Positions 22,025-34,186 are shown, numbered from the stretch's first letter. The stretch is 64,000 nt of DNA from Myotis daubentonii (GCF_963259705.1 NC_081849.1:50688093-50752092), one strand, 5' to 3'. Notes: a model not told the origin generated them from the letters alone. Program-made: numbers and translations.

Positions 22025-22708
22025 TTTTTTTTTTTTTTCTTTTTCTTTTTTTTTCTTTTTTTTCTTTTTTTTTTTTATTGCTTAAAGTATTACAAAGGGT
22101 ATTACATATGTATCCATTTTATCCCCCCGCCCTAGACAGTCCCCTAGCCTCCCCTATCACCCAGAGTCTTATGTCCATTGGTTATGTTTATATGCATGCA
22201 TACAAGTCCTTTAGTTGATCTCTTACCCCCCTACCTCCTGCCCCCCAACCCTCCCCGGCCTTCCCGCTGCAGCTCGACAATCTGTTTGAGGCAGCTCTGC
22301 CTCTGTATCTATTATTGTTCAAAAGTTTATAATGGTCTCTATTGTCCACGAATGAGTGAGATCATGTGGTATTTTTCCTTTATTGACTGGCTTATTTCAC
22401 TTAGCATAATGCTCTCCAGTTCCATCCATGACGTTGCAAATGGTAAGAGTTCCTTCCTTTTTACAGCAGCATAGTATTCCATCATGTAGATGTACCACAG
22501 TTTTCTAATCCATTCATCTACTGATGGGCACTTAGGCTGTTTCCAGATCTTAGCTATGGTGAATTGTGCTGCTATGAACATAGGGGTGCATATATCCTTT
22601 CTGATTGGTGTTTCTGGTTTCTTGGGATATATTCCTAGAAGTGGGATCACAGGGTCAAATGGGAGTTCCATTTTCAGTTTTTTAAGGAAACTCCATACTG
22701 TCTTCCAT
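22025..22708 (-). mobile_element. Young bat L1, 5'-truncated, antisense
   Basis: Reverse orientation: an interrupted T-run (22024-22077) is the poly(A) tail, followed by the 3' UTR with the complement of AATACCCTTTGTAATACTTT and then the end of ORF2. The TSD AGTATTTCT flanks it at 22016-22024 and 22709-22717. The same 3' UTR type appears in the copies at 39690 and 60649. Only about 0.7 kb of a ~6-kb element was inserted. Confidence 0.93.
22339..22708 (-). pseudogene. L1 ORF2 C-terminal fragment
   Basis: About 120 codons are open up to a natural stop. The translation includes [35 protein letters not shown] and PSVDEWIRKLW, the conserved C-terminal segment downstream of the reverse transcriptase. 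Endonuclease and RT domains are absent by 5' truncation, so no active protein could be made. The lack of internal stops suggests a fairly recent insertion. Confidence 0.93.
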
Positions 22709-22739
22709 AGTATTTCTCTCAAATATATCTCCAGTCAAA

Positions 22740-22836
22740 CCACTCACCCCACCTCAAGCTTTTAATTCTCACCTCGACTACCGCAGCTCCTACCTGGGAT
22801 CTTACTGTGCTGACCTCCCTCCCTCCTGGAGAGGAG
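22740..22836 (+). mobile_element. L2 fragment, sense
   Basis: Resembles sense L2: TCTCACCTCGACTACCGCAG, CTCCTACCTGGGATC. It lies directly against an antisense L2 piece. Confidence 0.55.
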
Positions 22837-22837
22837 G

Positions 22838-23065
22838 GGCTAGCTGAGCATGGCGCTAGAGAAGATAGGCAGGGCCAGATGATTTGGGGCGGCCCTGAAA
22901 AGCCACAGGAGGCATTTGGATTTTTTTCTGAGTGAGATAGGAAACCACTGTAGAGCTGTGATCTGAAAAATAAAATTATCTGATTTAAGTTTTGCTTTTT
23001 AAGTGCTCTAGTTGCTGCTTAAAGAGTTGACTGTAGTAAGATTTGGAGTAGGGAAACCAGCCAAG
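22838..23065 (-). mobile_element. L2 fragment, antisense
   Basis: Antisense L2: ATAGGCAGGGCCAGATGATT, TGGATTTTTTTCTGAGTG, AAATTATCTGATTTAAGTT, and GTGCTCTAGTTGCTGC. In L2 order it continues from where the antisense fragment ending near 21465 stops. Confidence 0.7.
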
Positions 23066-23099
23066 AATCAGCTATGGCAGAAGTGAACAAAGACCTTGA

Positions 23100-23495
23100 G
23101 CCGCTTTGGCTTTTCCTTAAAAACTCCAAGCTCCTCCCTGCCTCAAAATCTTGGCTCTTCCTGTACTCTTGGTCTTAAATACTGGCCTTCTCTCCTTTTA
23201 TTCCTGTCTTCACTTAAATGTCACCTGCACAGAGGCTTTTTGCCTGACCACTCTGTGCAAGACAACCCCCATCTCTACCAGTTCTTCTCTATCCTCTCAC
23301 TTTTGCCCTCCCAATATTTATTAACTGCTATTTCTCATGGTGTGTATCTTCTACACAAGTTTACATTCTATGGGAGCAGGAACCTTGTCTGTCCTTTTCG
23401 CTGCTGTAGCTTTAGCACCGGGAACTATGCCTGGCACAGAATAAACATAACAGGAACTCAACAAACATTTGTTGTATGTGGATGGATGAATAAGT
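23100..23495 (+). mobile_element. L2 3' region, sense
   Basis: Sense L2: CCCTGCCTCAAAATCTTGGC, AATGTCACCTGCACAGAGGC, GGAGCAGGAACCTTGTCTGT, ATGCCTGGCACAGAATAAAC, ending near TGGATGGATGAATAAG. The open frame through it is L2-derived. Confidence 0.82.
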
Positions 23496-23619
23496 TTCTT
23501 TGTTCATAGCATGGCCTGAAACAAATTAGATGGGAGCAACTTCTTTAGAAAACACTTATGTTTCCAGAAAAAGGAGATAAAGTATAAAAAAAAGCACCAA
23601 AGATTCCTGGTATATAATA

Positions 23620-23756
23620 ATCATTCCATTTTATTGAGGAGTCACTATTTCCTAGGCGGCAGTATGAGTTCTACTTAGTCACTCTGATTTAATCCTTCAG
23701 CAGCCCTGAGTAGATATTGTCTTGATTTTACAGACGAGGAAACTGAAACTTGGATA
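23620..23756 (-). mobile_element. MIR, antisense
   Basis: GATTTAATCCTTCAGCAGCC followed by TTTTACAGACGAGGAAACTG is the antisense MIR core. Confidence 0.75.
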
Positions 23757-23759
23757 CCT

Positions 23760-25452
23760 ACCACTATGGACTCTTTGGGACACTTGTAAGCTCATTGCCT
23801 TTCAATTCTGAGAAGCCCTTGAAAGGTGGCTTTAGCCTTGAAAAAGAAAAGTTGCTGATAGGCTTGTTTAGAAGCTGGGAAGTTGTTATAGTTTTAAAGC
23901 CTAAATTGGACCTGGTGTCAGCTGATCCGATGACCTTCCCTTTTTCTATCTCAGGTAATCCGGTAATCTCCCCGTAATGAGCAAAGCTTGTACACTCCAT
24001 TAATACTGGGTGCAGTTAGACAACGCTGCCTCCAGCCTCAGGTGCCCAACAGGAAGCCATAATTGACAATACAGATCTGAGCGGGGCAGTGTGGTCACAG
24101 GCAGTCACCTTTCCATCTCTTTTCACGGGGCTGCACTGATTTACTGCTCACCTCCTCTTGGCCAATGGCTAATACCCCAGACTGGACATTTTTAGGTTCA
24201 ATTCTGTTCCTAACCCAGATGATTGCTGAGGTGAGTCATAAATACCTCACCGAATCTCACCAGAAAAGTAAGACAGAATGCTCTCTCTATTCTTCACTCC
24301 CAGAATGGGCTAATATTCTCCCAAATAGGTGAAGTTCCTCGTAAAAAGAATGTGTATTTCATCAAAGTAATATTGTGAGCTTCAAATTCAGATTTTAAAA
24401 GGCACTGGTAGAAGTAAATATTTGCCAATTTACTGCATCCTTAATAATGTAGTCATAATATGATCAATTTAATTTTCATCAAAAAATATATTATTATGTT
24501 TCTAAGTATAGAGACAAGAAAGACCCCCTTCTGAAAATATTGCTATGTATAATTGAGTTATGCTTTAAAATGTCCATAATTAGAATTTGATATTTATTTT
24601 TACCTCTTTGAACACGATGGAGAAAGTTTATAGTTGTATTTAGTATCCTAATTACATTAGCATGTCCCCCCCCCTCCTTGTATGAATTTGAGAGAGCCGG
24701 TGACTCACCTCTCCCCATCCTTAGGCCATATTTTCTATCCTGAAGGGGTTACCTTTTGTAAAAAACTGGCATGCCTTTTTCCTTCTGCTCTTTCATTAGG
24801 AAAACAGCAATGGATTCTTCCTGCAAAACTCATTGATTTGTAAAAAGGGAGTCCAACAAGCAATTTGCTCAAGAGCAGAGAATGTGGTCTTTGCAGAAAA
24901 ATGTCTCAAGATCACCTTTTAGGGTAAGTTAGGAGGACATGGGTCTAATTCTGCACATCTAATGGGTAAGGCTTTCTTTTACTTCAGGGCCTGAGGCTGT
25001 TTGCAAATAAGCACAGACCAAGGTGATATCCTGCCCAAGATAGTACTGTGAGGGGAACTATGGTCTTTTAGTTAATGACATATTTGAAATAATACACCAC
25101 CCTTGATTTAGGGACAGAATTTCCGCTGATGCAATACCGAATTGGGTGGGCCAGTACTGAGTACCATGATGAAAGCCCTTCACAATGGCTTCCAAAGAAT
25201 GGGGGCCAGAAACACTAAAACAAAGTCATATTTTCACAGAGCTTCGAGAGAAAGGACTCCCAGCATTGAGCTCCTATGAAAAAGGCTGCCCTGGCTCCAT
25301 GGTCCTAAGCACAGCCCTGGGAACCATTAGAGAGTGGCTCTGGCAGATCTCAGCTGACACATGAGTGAATGGTAGGAGGCAAGGGAAGGAAGCTGGGGCC
25401 CACCCCAAGTCAGACTTCAGAGATGCACGGCCTGACACACACGTGCATGCAA

Positions 25453-25456
<4 letters not shown>
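23760..25456. other. Unique sequence
   Basis: No repeat family or exon recognised. A C-rich run (24666-24677) is the only low-complexity patch. Confidence 0.5.
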
Positions 25457-25493
<37 letters not shown>

Positions 25494-25500
25494 AACACAC
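25457..25500. repeat. (CA)n microsatellite
   Basis: About 15 CA units grading into ACAAACACAAACACAC. Confidence 0.95.
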
Positions 25501-25502
25501 TA

Positions 25503-25829
25503 TCTTTAGGAAAGCTCATTTCACATTTTTATGATAAGCAAATATTGTAGCAATAAATTTTCTCCTCATAGAGATGGGAAAGATGAAAGCTTTTTAAAAG
25601 GAACAAAAGAGTAGAGACTTATACTCCCACATCTGCACGTGCTCTGTGAATGATCAGGTGATAGACACAGTCAACTATCAGCTTTTGATTTCACTGTATT
25701 TGCTGTGCTTCAAGGAGTCCTGAGCATGCTATTTAGTGGACTGCTGCAGGGAAGGTATAGCAGCAGTAAGGGGCAAAGGTGGAAGGATGAACTATGATCT
25801 AAGCCAGTCAATTTCTTCCTTAACATCAC
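25503..25829. other. Unique sequence
   Basis: No feature recognised. Confidence 0.5.
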
Positions 25830-26255
25830 CCCTCTCCCCGTGCCGAGTATCTGTAATTCTGGGTCATCTCCCACAACTCATGATCAGGCTCATCATCCCA
25901 TCACCCTCACCCTTCACCTGGTGGTTCCCTATCTAGTAATGCTCCTCCTCTGGATGTTGTTCTGGCTCATTCTTTCCTATCACCCAATAGGAACTAAAAT
26001 GTCACCTCCTAAGAGACACTCTGCCTGACCAAGTATTACCTCTCTGTTTTATTCTGTAAATGCCCTGTTTATTTCCCTCATTGTCCTTTTTCTAACCTGT
26101 AATTCTTTTGTAGGTGTTTAAATGCCTCTCTCCCTTTTTTTGAATGTAAGCTCTCTTAGGCTAGGGACCATATCCTCTTAATCACCATCCTCCACTCAGC
26201 TCGTGACTGCATGTGGAAAGCATTCAATAGCTATTTGTGGAATGAATGAAAATGT
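25830..26255 (+). mobile_element. L2 3' region, sense
   Basis: Sense L2: AAAATGTCACCTCCTAAGAG, ACTCTGCCTGACCAAG, GAATGTAAGCTCTCTTAGGC, GGACCATATCC, and the tail ATTTGTGGAATGAATGAA. Confidence 0.82.
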
Positions 26256-26259
26256 TTGG

Positions 26260-27416
26260 CTGAAGTCCCACCTTTTCTATTTCAGTTCACAATCTTTCCT
26301 TTTTCTGACTTGATAAAGTTCTTGAAATGATTCTGCATTCTAGTTGTGTAGCACTTTATTATATGGTCTTGATGACCCATGTCATCTTTCTTCATTTACA
26401 TGCTACTTCGATTAGGGACCTTGTTTGCTACTCTACTTTTTTCTCAAGCCTATGACATTGATCTTGAAGTGAATGTATCAGAAATGTTATCTTTGTGGAA
26501 TACAGGCCTTTTGCCCCAGAGTGGTCCTTTCCCCATAAGCTCTCTATAGAACTTTAGACCCAATGCCCAGATACTGCTCTAAGAAAACGCCATGAATCCC
26601 AGGCCTTAGTTGCTGAGTGTCAGGAACAAGCTGTCACCTTCAGGAAAGCAGGTTTGCTTATGGAAGTCTTGAACTTCATTATAAACATTGCTCATTTCAG
26701 GCAGACTGTGAAAAATCTAAACAGCTCCAAATTAAGAGCTGATTGTAAGTTATTGCAGATTTCCTCCTATTCCTTCCAGATTATTTGTTTAAAAGGATCT
26801 GGTAAATACCAGATCTTTATTATGATGACTAATGTCCTGCCAACAGAAGAAGGGAGAAAAAAAAACCTTCGAAATAATTCTGCATGGAAATGCAGGTGGC
26901 TCTGTCCAGCAGTGCAGATTTCCCCCCAGGCAGCCTGTCACTTCTAAGCTTTGGAAAGAGCTCTTTTAAGATTGGGACTTGCTTTCAAAATTGCTTTGAC
27001 TTAGAAGCCAAAGCCTGTCGTCTTGCTAACATTTGCTCTGTGTTGTCAATCTTTGGTGGTCAGCAAAATGACCCCAAATGCCAGAATCCAAATGAATAAT
27101 TCAGGCATTGAACTTTAGAGTAGATGCTTGATTCTTCAAGATAGCGAGTCCTACCACCTGTCAGATGCTTGGAATGGGATGAGGCAAAGGAAGACAGCAA
27201 TGTATAAAATGAAGGGGGGAGGGAGGCATTTAGTTGAGCATCAATTCCATATTTCCAGTTCAGCCAAAATGGGAACTCACAGGCCTGGCTCCATTTTTAC
27301 TGGAGGAAAAAGGGTGGTAGGAAAGAAAAGAAGCATTAGCTTTTCATCAGAGCCTTAATCATATAAGATGTCCTAAAACCTCAACTCTAGTGAGTCAATA
27401 ATTTCAAGATTATATT
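26260..27416. other. Unique sequence
   Basis: No repeat family, RNA gene or exon recognised. Confidence 0.5.
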
Positions 27417-27432
27417 TGTGATGTGCTCTCTT

Positions 27433-27627
27433 TTTTTAAACTGTTCTTTTTTTAATTTAGAGAGAGGGAGAGAGAGATAGAAACATCAATGATGAGAGAG
27501 AATCATTGATCAGCTGCCTCCTGCACTCCCCCTACTGAGGATTGAGCCTGCAACCCAGGCATGTGCCCTGACAGGGAATCAAACCCGTGACCTCTTGGTG
27601 CATCCATTGAGCTACACCAGCCAGGCA
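27433..27627 (-). mobile_element. Ves SINE, antisense
   Basis: T-rich tail, GA-rich body, TGATCAGCTGCCTCCTGCA, then the tRNA-like head ending CCAGCCAGGCA. TSD TGTGATGTGCTCTCTT is identical at 27417-27432 and 27628-27643. The head differs from other copies here (CATCCATTGAGCTACACC), indicating another subfamily. Confidence 0.93.
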
Positions 27628-27660
27628 TGTGATGTGCTCTCTTAATAGCTACACACGCAC

Positions 27661-27719
27661 ACATACCACCACCACCACCACCACCTCCTCCTCCTCCTCC
27701 TCCCGCTCCTCCTCCTCCA
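27661..27719. repeat. (ACC)n-(TCC)n trinucleotide tract
   Basis: ACC units pass to TCC units with one CGC break. Poly-glycine/serine frames across it are translated repeat. Confidence 0.95.
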
Positions 27720-27939
27720 CCACATCTCCAGGGATCCAATTAATATCTCACTCTACAGATAACTCCAATAAATACCTAAACTACTTTTGCTCAGGAGGGT
27801 CTCTCAAGGAATCTAAGTTGAACTTCATTTTGAAAACATTTACCAGGTCTCGTTCCCATACAAGACAAACCTGTGTACTGAGTGGGTATGTAATAAAAAT
27901 GAAGTAATGAAAAAAGTAACTGTTGTACTATTTTAGCAC

Positions 27940-28310
27940 TGCTATGAACTGAATTGTATCCCCCTCAAAATTCATATGTTGAAGCCATAACTGCCAATGG
28001 AATGGTGTTTGGAGATAGGGCCTATCAGGAGGTCATTAAGGTTAAGTAAGGCCCTAACAACAGGGCCTTAATCCACTGCGGCTGATGTCCTTTTAAGTAA
28101 AGACACCAGAGGACTCTCTCTCCTCACATGCACAGAGGAAAGGCCATGTGAGCACTCAGCAAGGAGGCTGTGTGCAAGCCAGGAAGGCGGCTTCCCCAGA
28201 AACCAACCCTGACAGCACCTCGACGTTGGATTTCTAGCCTCCAGAACTGTGAGAAAATAAACTTCTGTTGTTTAAATTGCCCTGTTGGTGCTATTCTGCA
28301 GACTAAGACA
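27940..28310 (+). mobile_element. Solo MLT1 (MaLR) LTR with TSD
   Basis: 371 bases from TGCTATGAACTGAATTG to GACTAAGACA. Diagnostic landmarks are AAAATTCATATGTTGAAGCC, GGAGATAGGGCC, GTCCTTTTAAGTAAAGACAC, GCAAGCCAGGAAGG, CCTCCAGAACTGTGAGAAAA and TTCTGTTGTTTAAATTGCC. It has TG..CA ends, and the 5-bp duplication AGCAC lies at 27935-27939 and 28311-28315. The internal retrotransposon is absent, as expected after LTR-LTR recombination. Nothing in it codes for protein. Confidence 0.88.
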
Positions 28311-28324
28311 AGCACTTACTCTTG

Positions 28325-28472
28325 CTTGGTGGTCACCAAGTGCTTCATATGCCTTATCTCATTTAATCTTCACAATAACCCTGTAAGTCAGGCACTATTA
28401 TTATCCCCATTTTAAACATGAGGAAACTGAGGCCTAGGAAGGTTATGTGACTTGTCCAAAGTCACACACAGT
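28325..28472 (-). mobile_element. MIR, antisense
   Basis: Well preserved: CCTTATCTCATTTAATCTTC, ACAATAACCCTGTAAG, ATGAGGAAACTGAGGCC, AAAGTCACACACAG. It directly follows the LTR duplication. Confidence 0.88.
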
Positions 28473-28474
28473 GT

Positions 28475-29084
28475 CATATCTCTCTGACTCCAGATGAATG
28501 TTAGAATAAGTAAATGAAAATAAATATCTTTAAGATATGTCACAGCTTAATTTTTTGCATGGTTTGTATGCATTATTATTATTTCTCCCATTCATGTCCC
28601 TGGACTTTGTTAGAAGTACCAAATTGAATTTAACTTGTGTTAATAATCTAAATTAACTAATGTAATGAGCTCATAATGCTCATCTCTAATGAATACCCAC
28701 CAAGGAATAGTTACATTACTATTTTTTCACACTGTCTTACCTTTAAGGGATGGTGTGGTCTTTATTGAGTATAAAGTAGTGGGTGGATTTAAATCTTCTT
28801 ATTAAGCAGTGCTGTCAAGTACTACAGTTATAGCTGCAAATCTTGACTCATCTGGTGGGAAATGTGCTCCCAATTCTAAGAAGCCTGTTCCTTCCTTAGT
28901 GCATATAATTTAATGGGAGGAACAAGACAGTCAAGAAAAATGTCTTGAAATAAATGTTTTCTTTAGTGTACCATTTATTTGCCAAGAGTACTAATGAAAT
29001 ATGTAGAGGACCTATGGAAAATAGGACTTTAAGAATATAATCCATTTACAGGGCACCAAAATTGCAATAAACCCGAATTTGGAG
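28475..29084. other. Unique AT-rich sequence
   Basis: No feature recognised. Confidence 0.5.
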
Positions 29085-29300
29085 TTAGGCAAATGTTGCT
29101 CCATTTATACTGTTGCCACTCACTACTAGTGTAGCCTAGACAAGTTATTTAACCCCTCTCTACCTCAGTTCCACTGTGTATAAAATGCAAATAATATATC
29201 AGCCTCCAAAAGTGAGTATGAGAATTAAATGGAATGATGCTATAGGAAGCTCAGGGTTTGCCTAGCAGTACATGTTCAACAAATGTTGGCCATAGTTATT
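29085..29300 (+). mobile_element. MIR, sense
   Basis: TAGACAAGTTATTTAACCCC, TACCTCAGTTCC, TATAAAATGCAAATAATA, and GAGAATTAAATGGAATGATG follow the MIR order. Confidence 0.8.
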
Positions 29301-29868
29301 GACATCTGAAACAATTTATTTATCTAGCCATTCAGCATCCTGGCAAAACTCTTTTTGGCTCAGGGGCATAATCAAAATAGACCCTGTAAGCACATACCAT
29401 TGAGCCCTCAGAAGATATACTGAGGGGGGAGGGAAGGAAAAAGAGCTAGTTTTAGGGGAAAAAAATAATTTTTAAAAATGGAGAACTATTCTTTTCTAGT
29501 TCCCAAGAGACTTGCCAACAATAAACAGCAAAAAGTAGGAGATGATTACACTTTACATAAGAGACAGCTATTTATAAAAGAGTTTAAATGATGCAAAACA
29601 AACACCATCAGGTCCACCCGCGCAGCACAGACAGGGATGTGAGCCAGTCTAGAGTTGATGAGGATGCCTTAGGAATACCACAGAAAGTCATTAGAGTAAG
29701 TTGAAGCCCCAGTCACATAGACCCAGGCATTATTAACACCAACTAAAGGCCTGAGAAACCCCAGGCTTAAATCACAGAAATTGGTCAAGTAGCAAACACA
29801 TGCAAAACCATGACCCTCGGTGTGGCTGCTGGTGGTCATCAGACCCCAGGTTGCCCTGACATCAAAAC
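29301..29868. other. Unique sequence
   Basis: No feature recognised. Confidence 0.5.
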
Positions 29869-29880
29869 ATCACCTTGGTG

Positions 29881-30114
29881 CCCACCAGGTGGTTCAGTGA
29901 TTTGAGTGTTGACCTACAAACCAGGAGGTCATGGCTTGATTTCTGGTAGGGCACACATGTCCGGGTTGCAGGCTCAACCCAGAAGGGGACATGCAGGAGG
30001 CAGCTGATCAATGATTTTTTCTCATCATTGATGTTTCTATCTCTCTCTCCCTCTCCCTTCCTCTCTGAAATGAATAAAAATATGTGGGGGGGGGGGGTTA
30101 AGTTTAAAAAAAAA
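29881..30114 (+). mobile_element. Ves SINE, sense, with G-run in the tail
   Basis: tRNA-like head (CCCACCAGGTGGTTCAGTGA), TC-rich body, and tail AATGAATAAAAATATG followed by a 12-G run and A-run. TSD ATCACCTTGGTG is identical at 29869-29880 and 30115-30126. Confidence 0.93.
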
Positions 30115-30126
30115 ATCACCTTGGTG

Positions 30127-31100
30127 ACTCCAGTCGGAGAAGACAAAGAAAAGCCTACCTAGGGCAGGTTGGTTATGTGGCAATGACAGTTAACTGTTCT
30201 CCAAAGTGTGTGTTTCCCCTTTGTGATGCAGGGTTGTGGCAAAATAGGTTGCATAGCCAGGAATATCATTTCTAAGACCCTACTGCATCTTGGCAATGCC
30301 GTATGCCCAAATTCTAGCTAATGGGGTGTGAGTAGAAGTGATGTGTACCACTTCCAGGACCCACTCATAAAATCTTCCACACTTGCCTCACAGTGCTGTT
30401 TTCCTCCAGCCTCCTGACAAAGAAAACCACCACAGTAGCCTTGAAAGCTAAATGCTGAAGATCGCAGATATCCATCAACCTGGTCCCTGAATGATGAGAC
30501 GCCTCCTCCTCCCCACTCTCCATTTGCCTTAAACAACTCAGGACATTTTATGGGCAAGAAATAAGCTTCTATTATTTGTGAGTCCTTATACATTTTAGCA
30601 CCTGCTTGTTATAACAACTAACATTCTAAGTAGTACAAATTATAAATATTTGATGCATGTATGTCGTTAGAGAGATACCCTAGGATTTAAATGTTTTTTT
30701 CTGTTGTTCTCTTTTTCTATTCTAATATGTACTGGGGGGACATTTCAGGGATGGTTATTGAATATATCAAATTAATGTCTGGCCTGATTGATCTATGACA
30801 TGTAAGTTATTTCTCTTTGCCTTCAATTCCTAAAATCTATCATTAGCATCAGAATATTAACATGTAGTACGGATGAATAAAATGATACCTGGCATTTCAC
30901 TCTGAGCTCCTTGGGGTAAAAAGTATAGTAAATTAAGTACAGAATAGGCACAATCAGGTTTACCCATTAAACACAAATCCAGTAGAAATTGGGTTACATA
31001 AAACTTGAAGTTATCTAGAACCCAAGAATTCCAAGCCACTCCAATAATGTACATAGTGAGTGTGAATAGCATTATCTTGTATATTAAACTAGTAAAATTA
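30127..31100. other. Unique sequence
   Basis: No repeat family, RNA gene or exon recognised. Confidence 0.5.
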
Positions 31101-31116
31101 GCTTTACTCCTCTTTT

Positions 31117-31230
31117 TTAATCCTCACCCAAGGATGTTTTTATTAATTTATTTTTTTAGAGAGAGAAAGAGAGAAGAAGGGAGAGAAAAAGAGAGAGAGG
31201 GAAGGAGGGAAGGAGGGAGGGATAGAGGGA

Positions 31231-31279
<49 letters not shown>

Positions 31280-31386
31280 GAGAATATTGATTGGTTGCCT
31301 CCTGTATGCACCTGAACCAGGGATTAATCCCTCTACCTTTTGGTGTTGGGACGATGCTCCAACCAACTGAGCCATCCAGCCAGGTG
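31117..31386 (-). mobile_element. Ves SINE, antisense, microsatellite-expanded
   Basis: TSD GCTTTACTCCTCTTT lies at 31101-31115 and 31387-31401. Inside are a T-rich tail, an expanded purine tract (31150-31276), then TTGCCTCCTGTATGCACC and a tRNA-like head ending CCAGCCAGGTG. Confidence 0.92.
31150..31276. repeat. Purine (GA/GGGA)n tract inside a Ves SINE
   Basis: GAGAGAAAGAGAG and GGGAAGGAGGGAGG units end in about 22 pure GA repeats. It grew from the GA-rich body of the SINE. Confidence 0.95.
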
Positions 31387-31402
31387 GCTTTACTCCTCTT
31401 TA

Positions 31403-31899
31403 GGAGATGCCTTAATAAGTAAGAAGAGTCAGTAACTATGCAATAATTACCTCTTTCATAGAAATATGAACCTCTAAGTTTGGTATAACTAGACATGTGT
31501 TAGGTGGTGGCACTTAACAGTACTTCTGTGGTGTTAGTCTGAGATGGACAGAAAATTCAATCCCCTGAAATATTTGAAAGACTCACCTAAAAAGAGGTAC
31601 CACTATGGGGTCTCTAGACTTAAAAACCTAGAAGTAGATTTTCAAACATATTTTCACTAATTTAATTTTATATTAATGTCTGTTAAAGGTGACTTTAAAT
31701 TATATTTGATCCGGGTTCCATAAAGGAAGACTAACACATGACAACTTCAAGTTAGGCTGAAGTTAGCCAAAGTTGGAAGATGAGTTGTTTTTCATCTGAG
31801 GATATGAACTTAGGGAAATCCCCAAACCTAGAACTTTGGCTCAGTTTAGCACGACATCATTCAAGATATATCCCTTCATGCCTGGTTTCTTTATACTGC
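31403..31899. other. Unique sequence
   Basis: No feature recognised. Confidence 0.5.
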
Positions 31900-32022
31900 A
31901 ATGATTCATTCATCACAAAATACTTATTGTGCACCTGAGCTGGAAGATGAGGATTCAAAAATGGCTAACATACAGCCCTTGTTCTCATAGAGCCACAACC
32001 TAACAGAGAAAACAGTCACATA
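31900..32022 (-). mobile_element. L2 3' end, antisense
   Basis: TGATTCATTCATCACAAAAT, CTTATTGTGCACCTGAGC, and GTTCTCATAGAGCCACAACC match the reversed L2 terminus. Confidence 0.7.
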
Positions 32023-34176
32023 AACATGTGGCCATAGGCATAGCAAAATATCTAATAGAGCTGTGCACAGTTTCTAAATACATCCCAAGTTCCATTACTG
32101 TGTCATAGGAGCTAAGGAGAAATGTTCTACATTTTGCCATCTGTGCTGTAAATTTAGCCTGAGGCTCTAAGATTGATGTGTTTACTTTAATTTCCCATTG
32201 TTCTATTTCAACTTGGCCAGCCAACATAACTATGAACCTTTCTTATAATTTGGAAATTTTAGATGCACAAATTAAGAGAAACCCATCTTGAATTGGCCAA
32301 ATTCTCATAAATAAAAAGTCTTAATTACACTATTTCTGACTCATCCATTTTCCACAGTGTTAAATGCCCAATGTCTCCTGCTTTTTTTCTTTTACATATT
32401 CATACTTGGGCCAGAAAATGTTAGTGGGAGCATAAAGGCATTGAAGTAAGTGATAGCCATCTGGCCAGGCAAACTTCCAAAAAAAATTCTTATAGAAGAT
32501 AAGTCCTTCTCTGGATGACACCTGTGCCCCCAAGGAAATTGGCATATTATTATGAGCAAGGAAAAAAATGTCGTTCTACCACATGGGAGTAATTGTTAGC
32601 AGGCAAGAGATCATGTAATACACAGTAATTGTGGATTTCAAGGGCAAGATTCCAGACCATGATATAAGCCCAGTTGTCTCTCCAAGGTTAATGGGGTAAT
32701 GTCCTTGCTTATTCAAGCTCAGACCTAAATTAACTTCGTAAACTCTGAGTATAGGTCTGTCTTTTGTCTATGGGAGTCAGAATTTAATGTTCTGAAGGGG
32801 ACTGAAGGAGTTTATGTTTAATGGACTGTTTGTCCCTCTTTTCAGCAGACTACAAACATATCCTGTTTTCCAAGACACCCTCTGAAGAGACACCCAGAGA
32901 GGTGAGAGTCCCTGCTGACAGCCTTTTTCACTTTGTTTAGAGAAAGCTGTCAGGCATTGTGTTATGGGAATACCTGGCCTGCCTGCAGCTCTGCTTCACC
33001 AGGGCTACTGCAGCATAAGGTTTAAATCACCAGGTTCCCTAAGGCCAGGAAGTGCCCCACAGCATTTTCTACTGAGACTCTCTATAAGCCACCAAAATGG
33101 CTGACTATTTCGAAAGAAAGGCCATTCAAATGAGTTTGGTCTTGTGGGGCAGAGATGACCCGATGAATTGATTGACTGCCTTTTTACTTTTCCAACTAAC
33201 TGTTTTGCCTGCCTGAAGGAGAGAAGGTCAGGTGATCTGTCCCTAGTTGAATGCTATTGCTATCAGAGTGAAGGAGGCTCCTTTCCACAGCTGCAGTGCC
33301 ATATTCAACATTTGGTTGCTTGGGAGCAAAGTGATTCTTGTCTGGGAGTAGCAATGTTCAGCTATGACTTTGTGAAGATACTGGCCGAGACAACAGTGGA
33401 TCAGTCCTTGACAGAAACATTCCAGAGTAGCACGTGCACCCGCAGATTGCCCACGGCCCTGGGATTTGGAAATGGCCCATGTTCACCTTCTCAGGTAACT
33501 GCCTTTTTGTTTGAAGATAAAAACTTCTTGTTTACTATAGTTCATAAGTGCTAAGTTAGCATCCCCGAGTTGTGAAGTATTTGCCTATTTTACACTCACC
33601 AAAAATTATTCCCATATGGCATATGTTGTCACTAAAGAAAGTTGAACCAAAACTTAGAGGACTGGGGGAGCCAGGAGAACAGGCCTAGTGCTGGGCTTAG
33701 TGCCTCCAACACTAAGGCTGCCATTAGTGCCAGATCTACCGTCCACAGACATGGCATTCTCAGATTTTAATATTCTAAAGGACTGCATTAAAGTAGTTGC
33801 TTGTGCCAGATTCTCGCCCCAAGAAGGCTCAGAAGATAGTCAGGGACACAGACATGTACACAACTGATTTTATCACTGTATGATAAAGGTCAAGAATGCA
33901 ACCTGGGAATTTGTTTGATGACCTTTCTATTCTGGCTGCACATCCTTGAGACTGTCTAAACAATCTAAACTCAGGATCAATAACTGGTCAATGTATTATA
34001 AAGGATTGTGATGATAGCTGCACAACTTTATAACCTTACTTTTAAAATTTAATTGTACACTTACAATGGGAGAATTTTATGGTATATAAAATATGCTTCA
34101 ATAGACATTAACAAATGTGTTTACAATAGATGGTAAATTTTGTTAAATAATAAATAAATAGCCAATCTGGTATTTT
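32023..34176. other. Unique sequence with a 128-codon chance frame
   Basis: The frame at 33168-33554 has no recognisable domain. It spans a donor-like CAG/GTAACT at 33494/33495, but no matching acceptor stands out upstream. No repeat family recognised. Confidence 0.45.
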
Positions 34177-34186
34177 CAGATATTTT

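Noticed and set aside
27503..27739. Poly-glycine protein on the minus strand
   Set aside because: Translated GGT/GGA repeat plus Ves SINE sequence.
33168..33554. 128-codon frame with a good donor site (CAG/GTAACT at 33494/33495)
   Set aside because: No convincing acceptor upstream and no recognisable peptide; a single donor-like site is common by chance.
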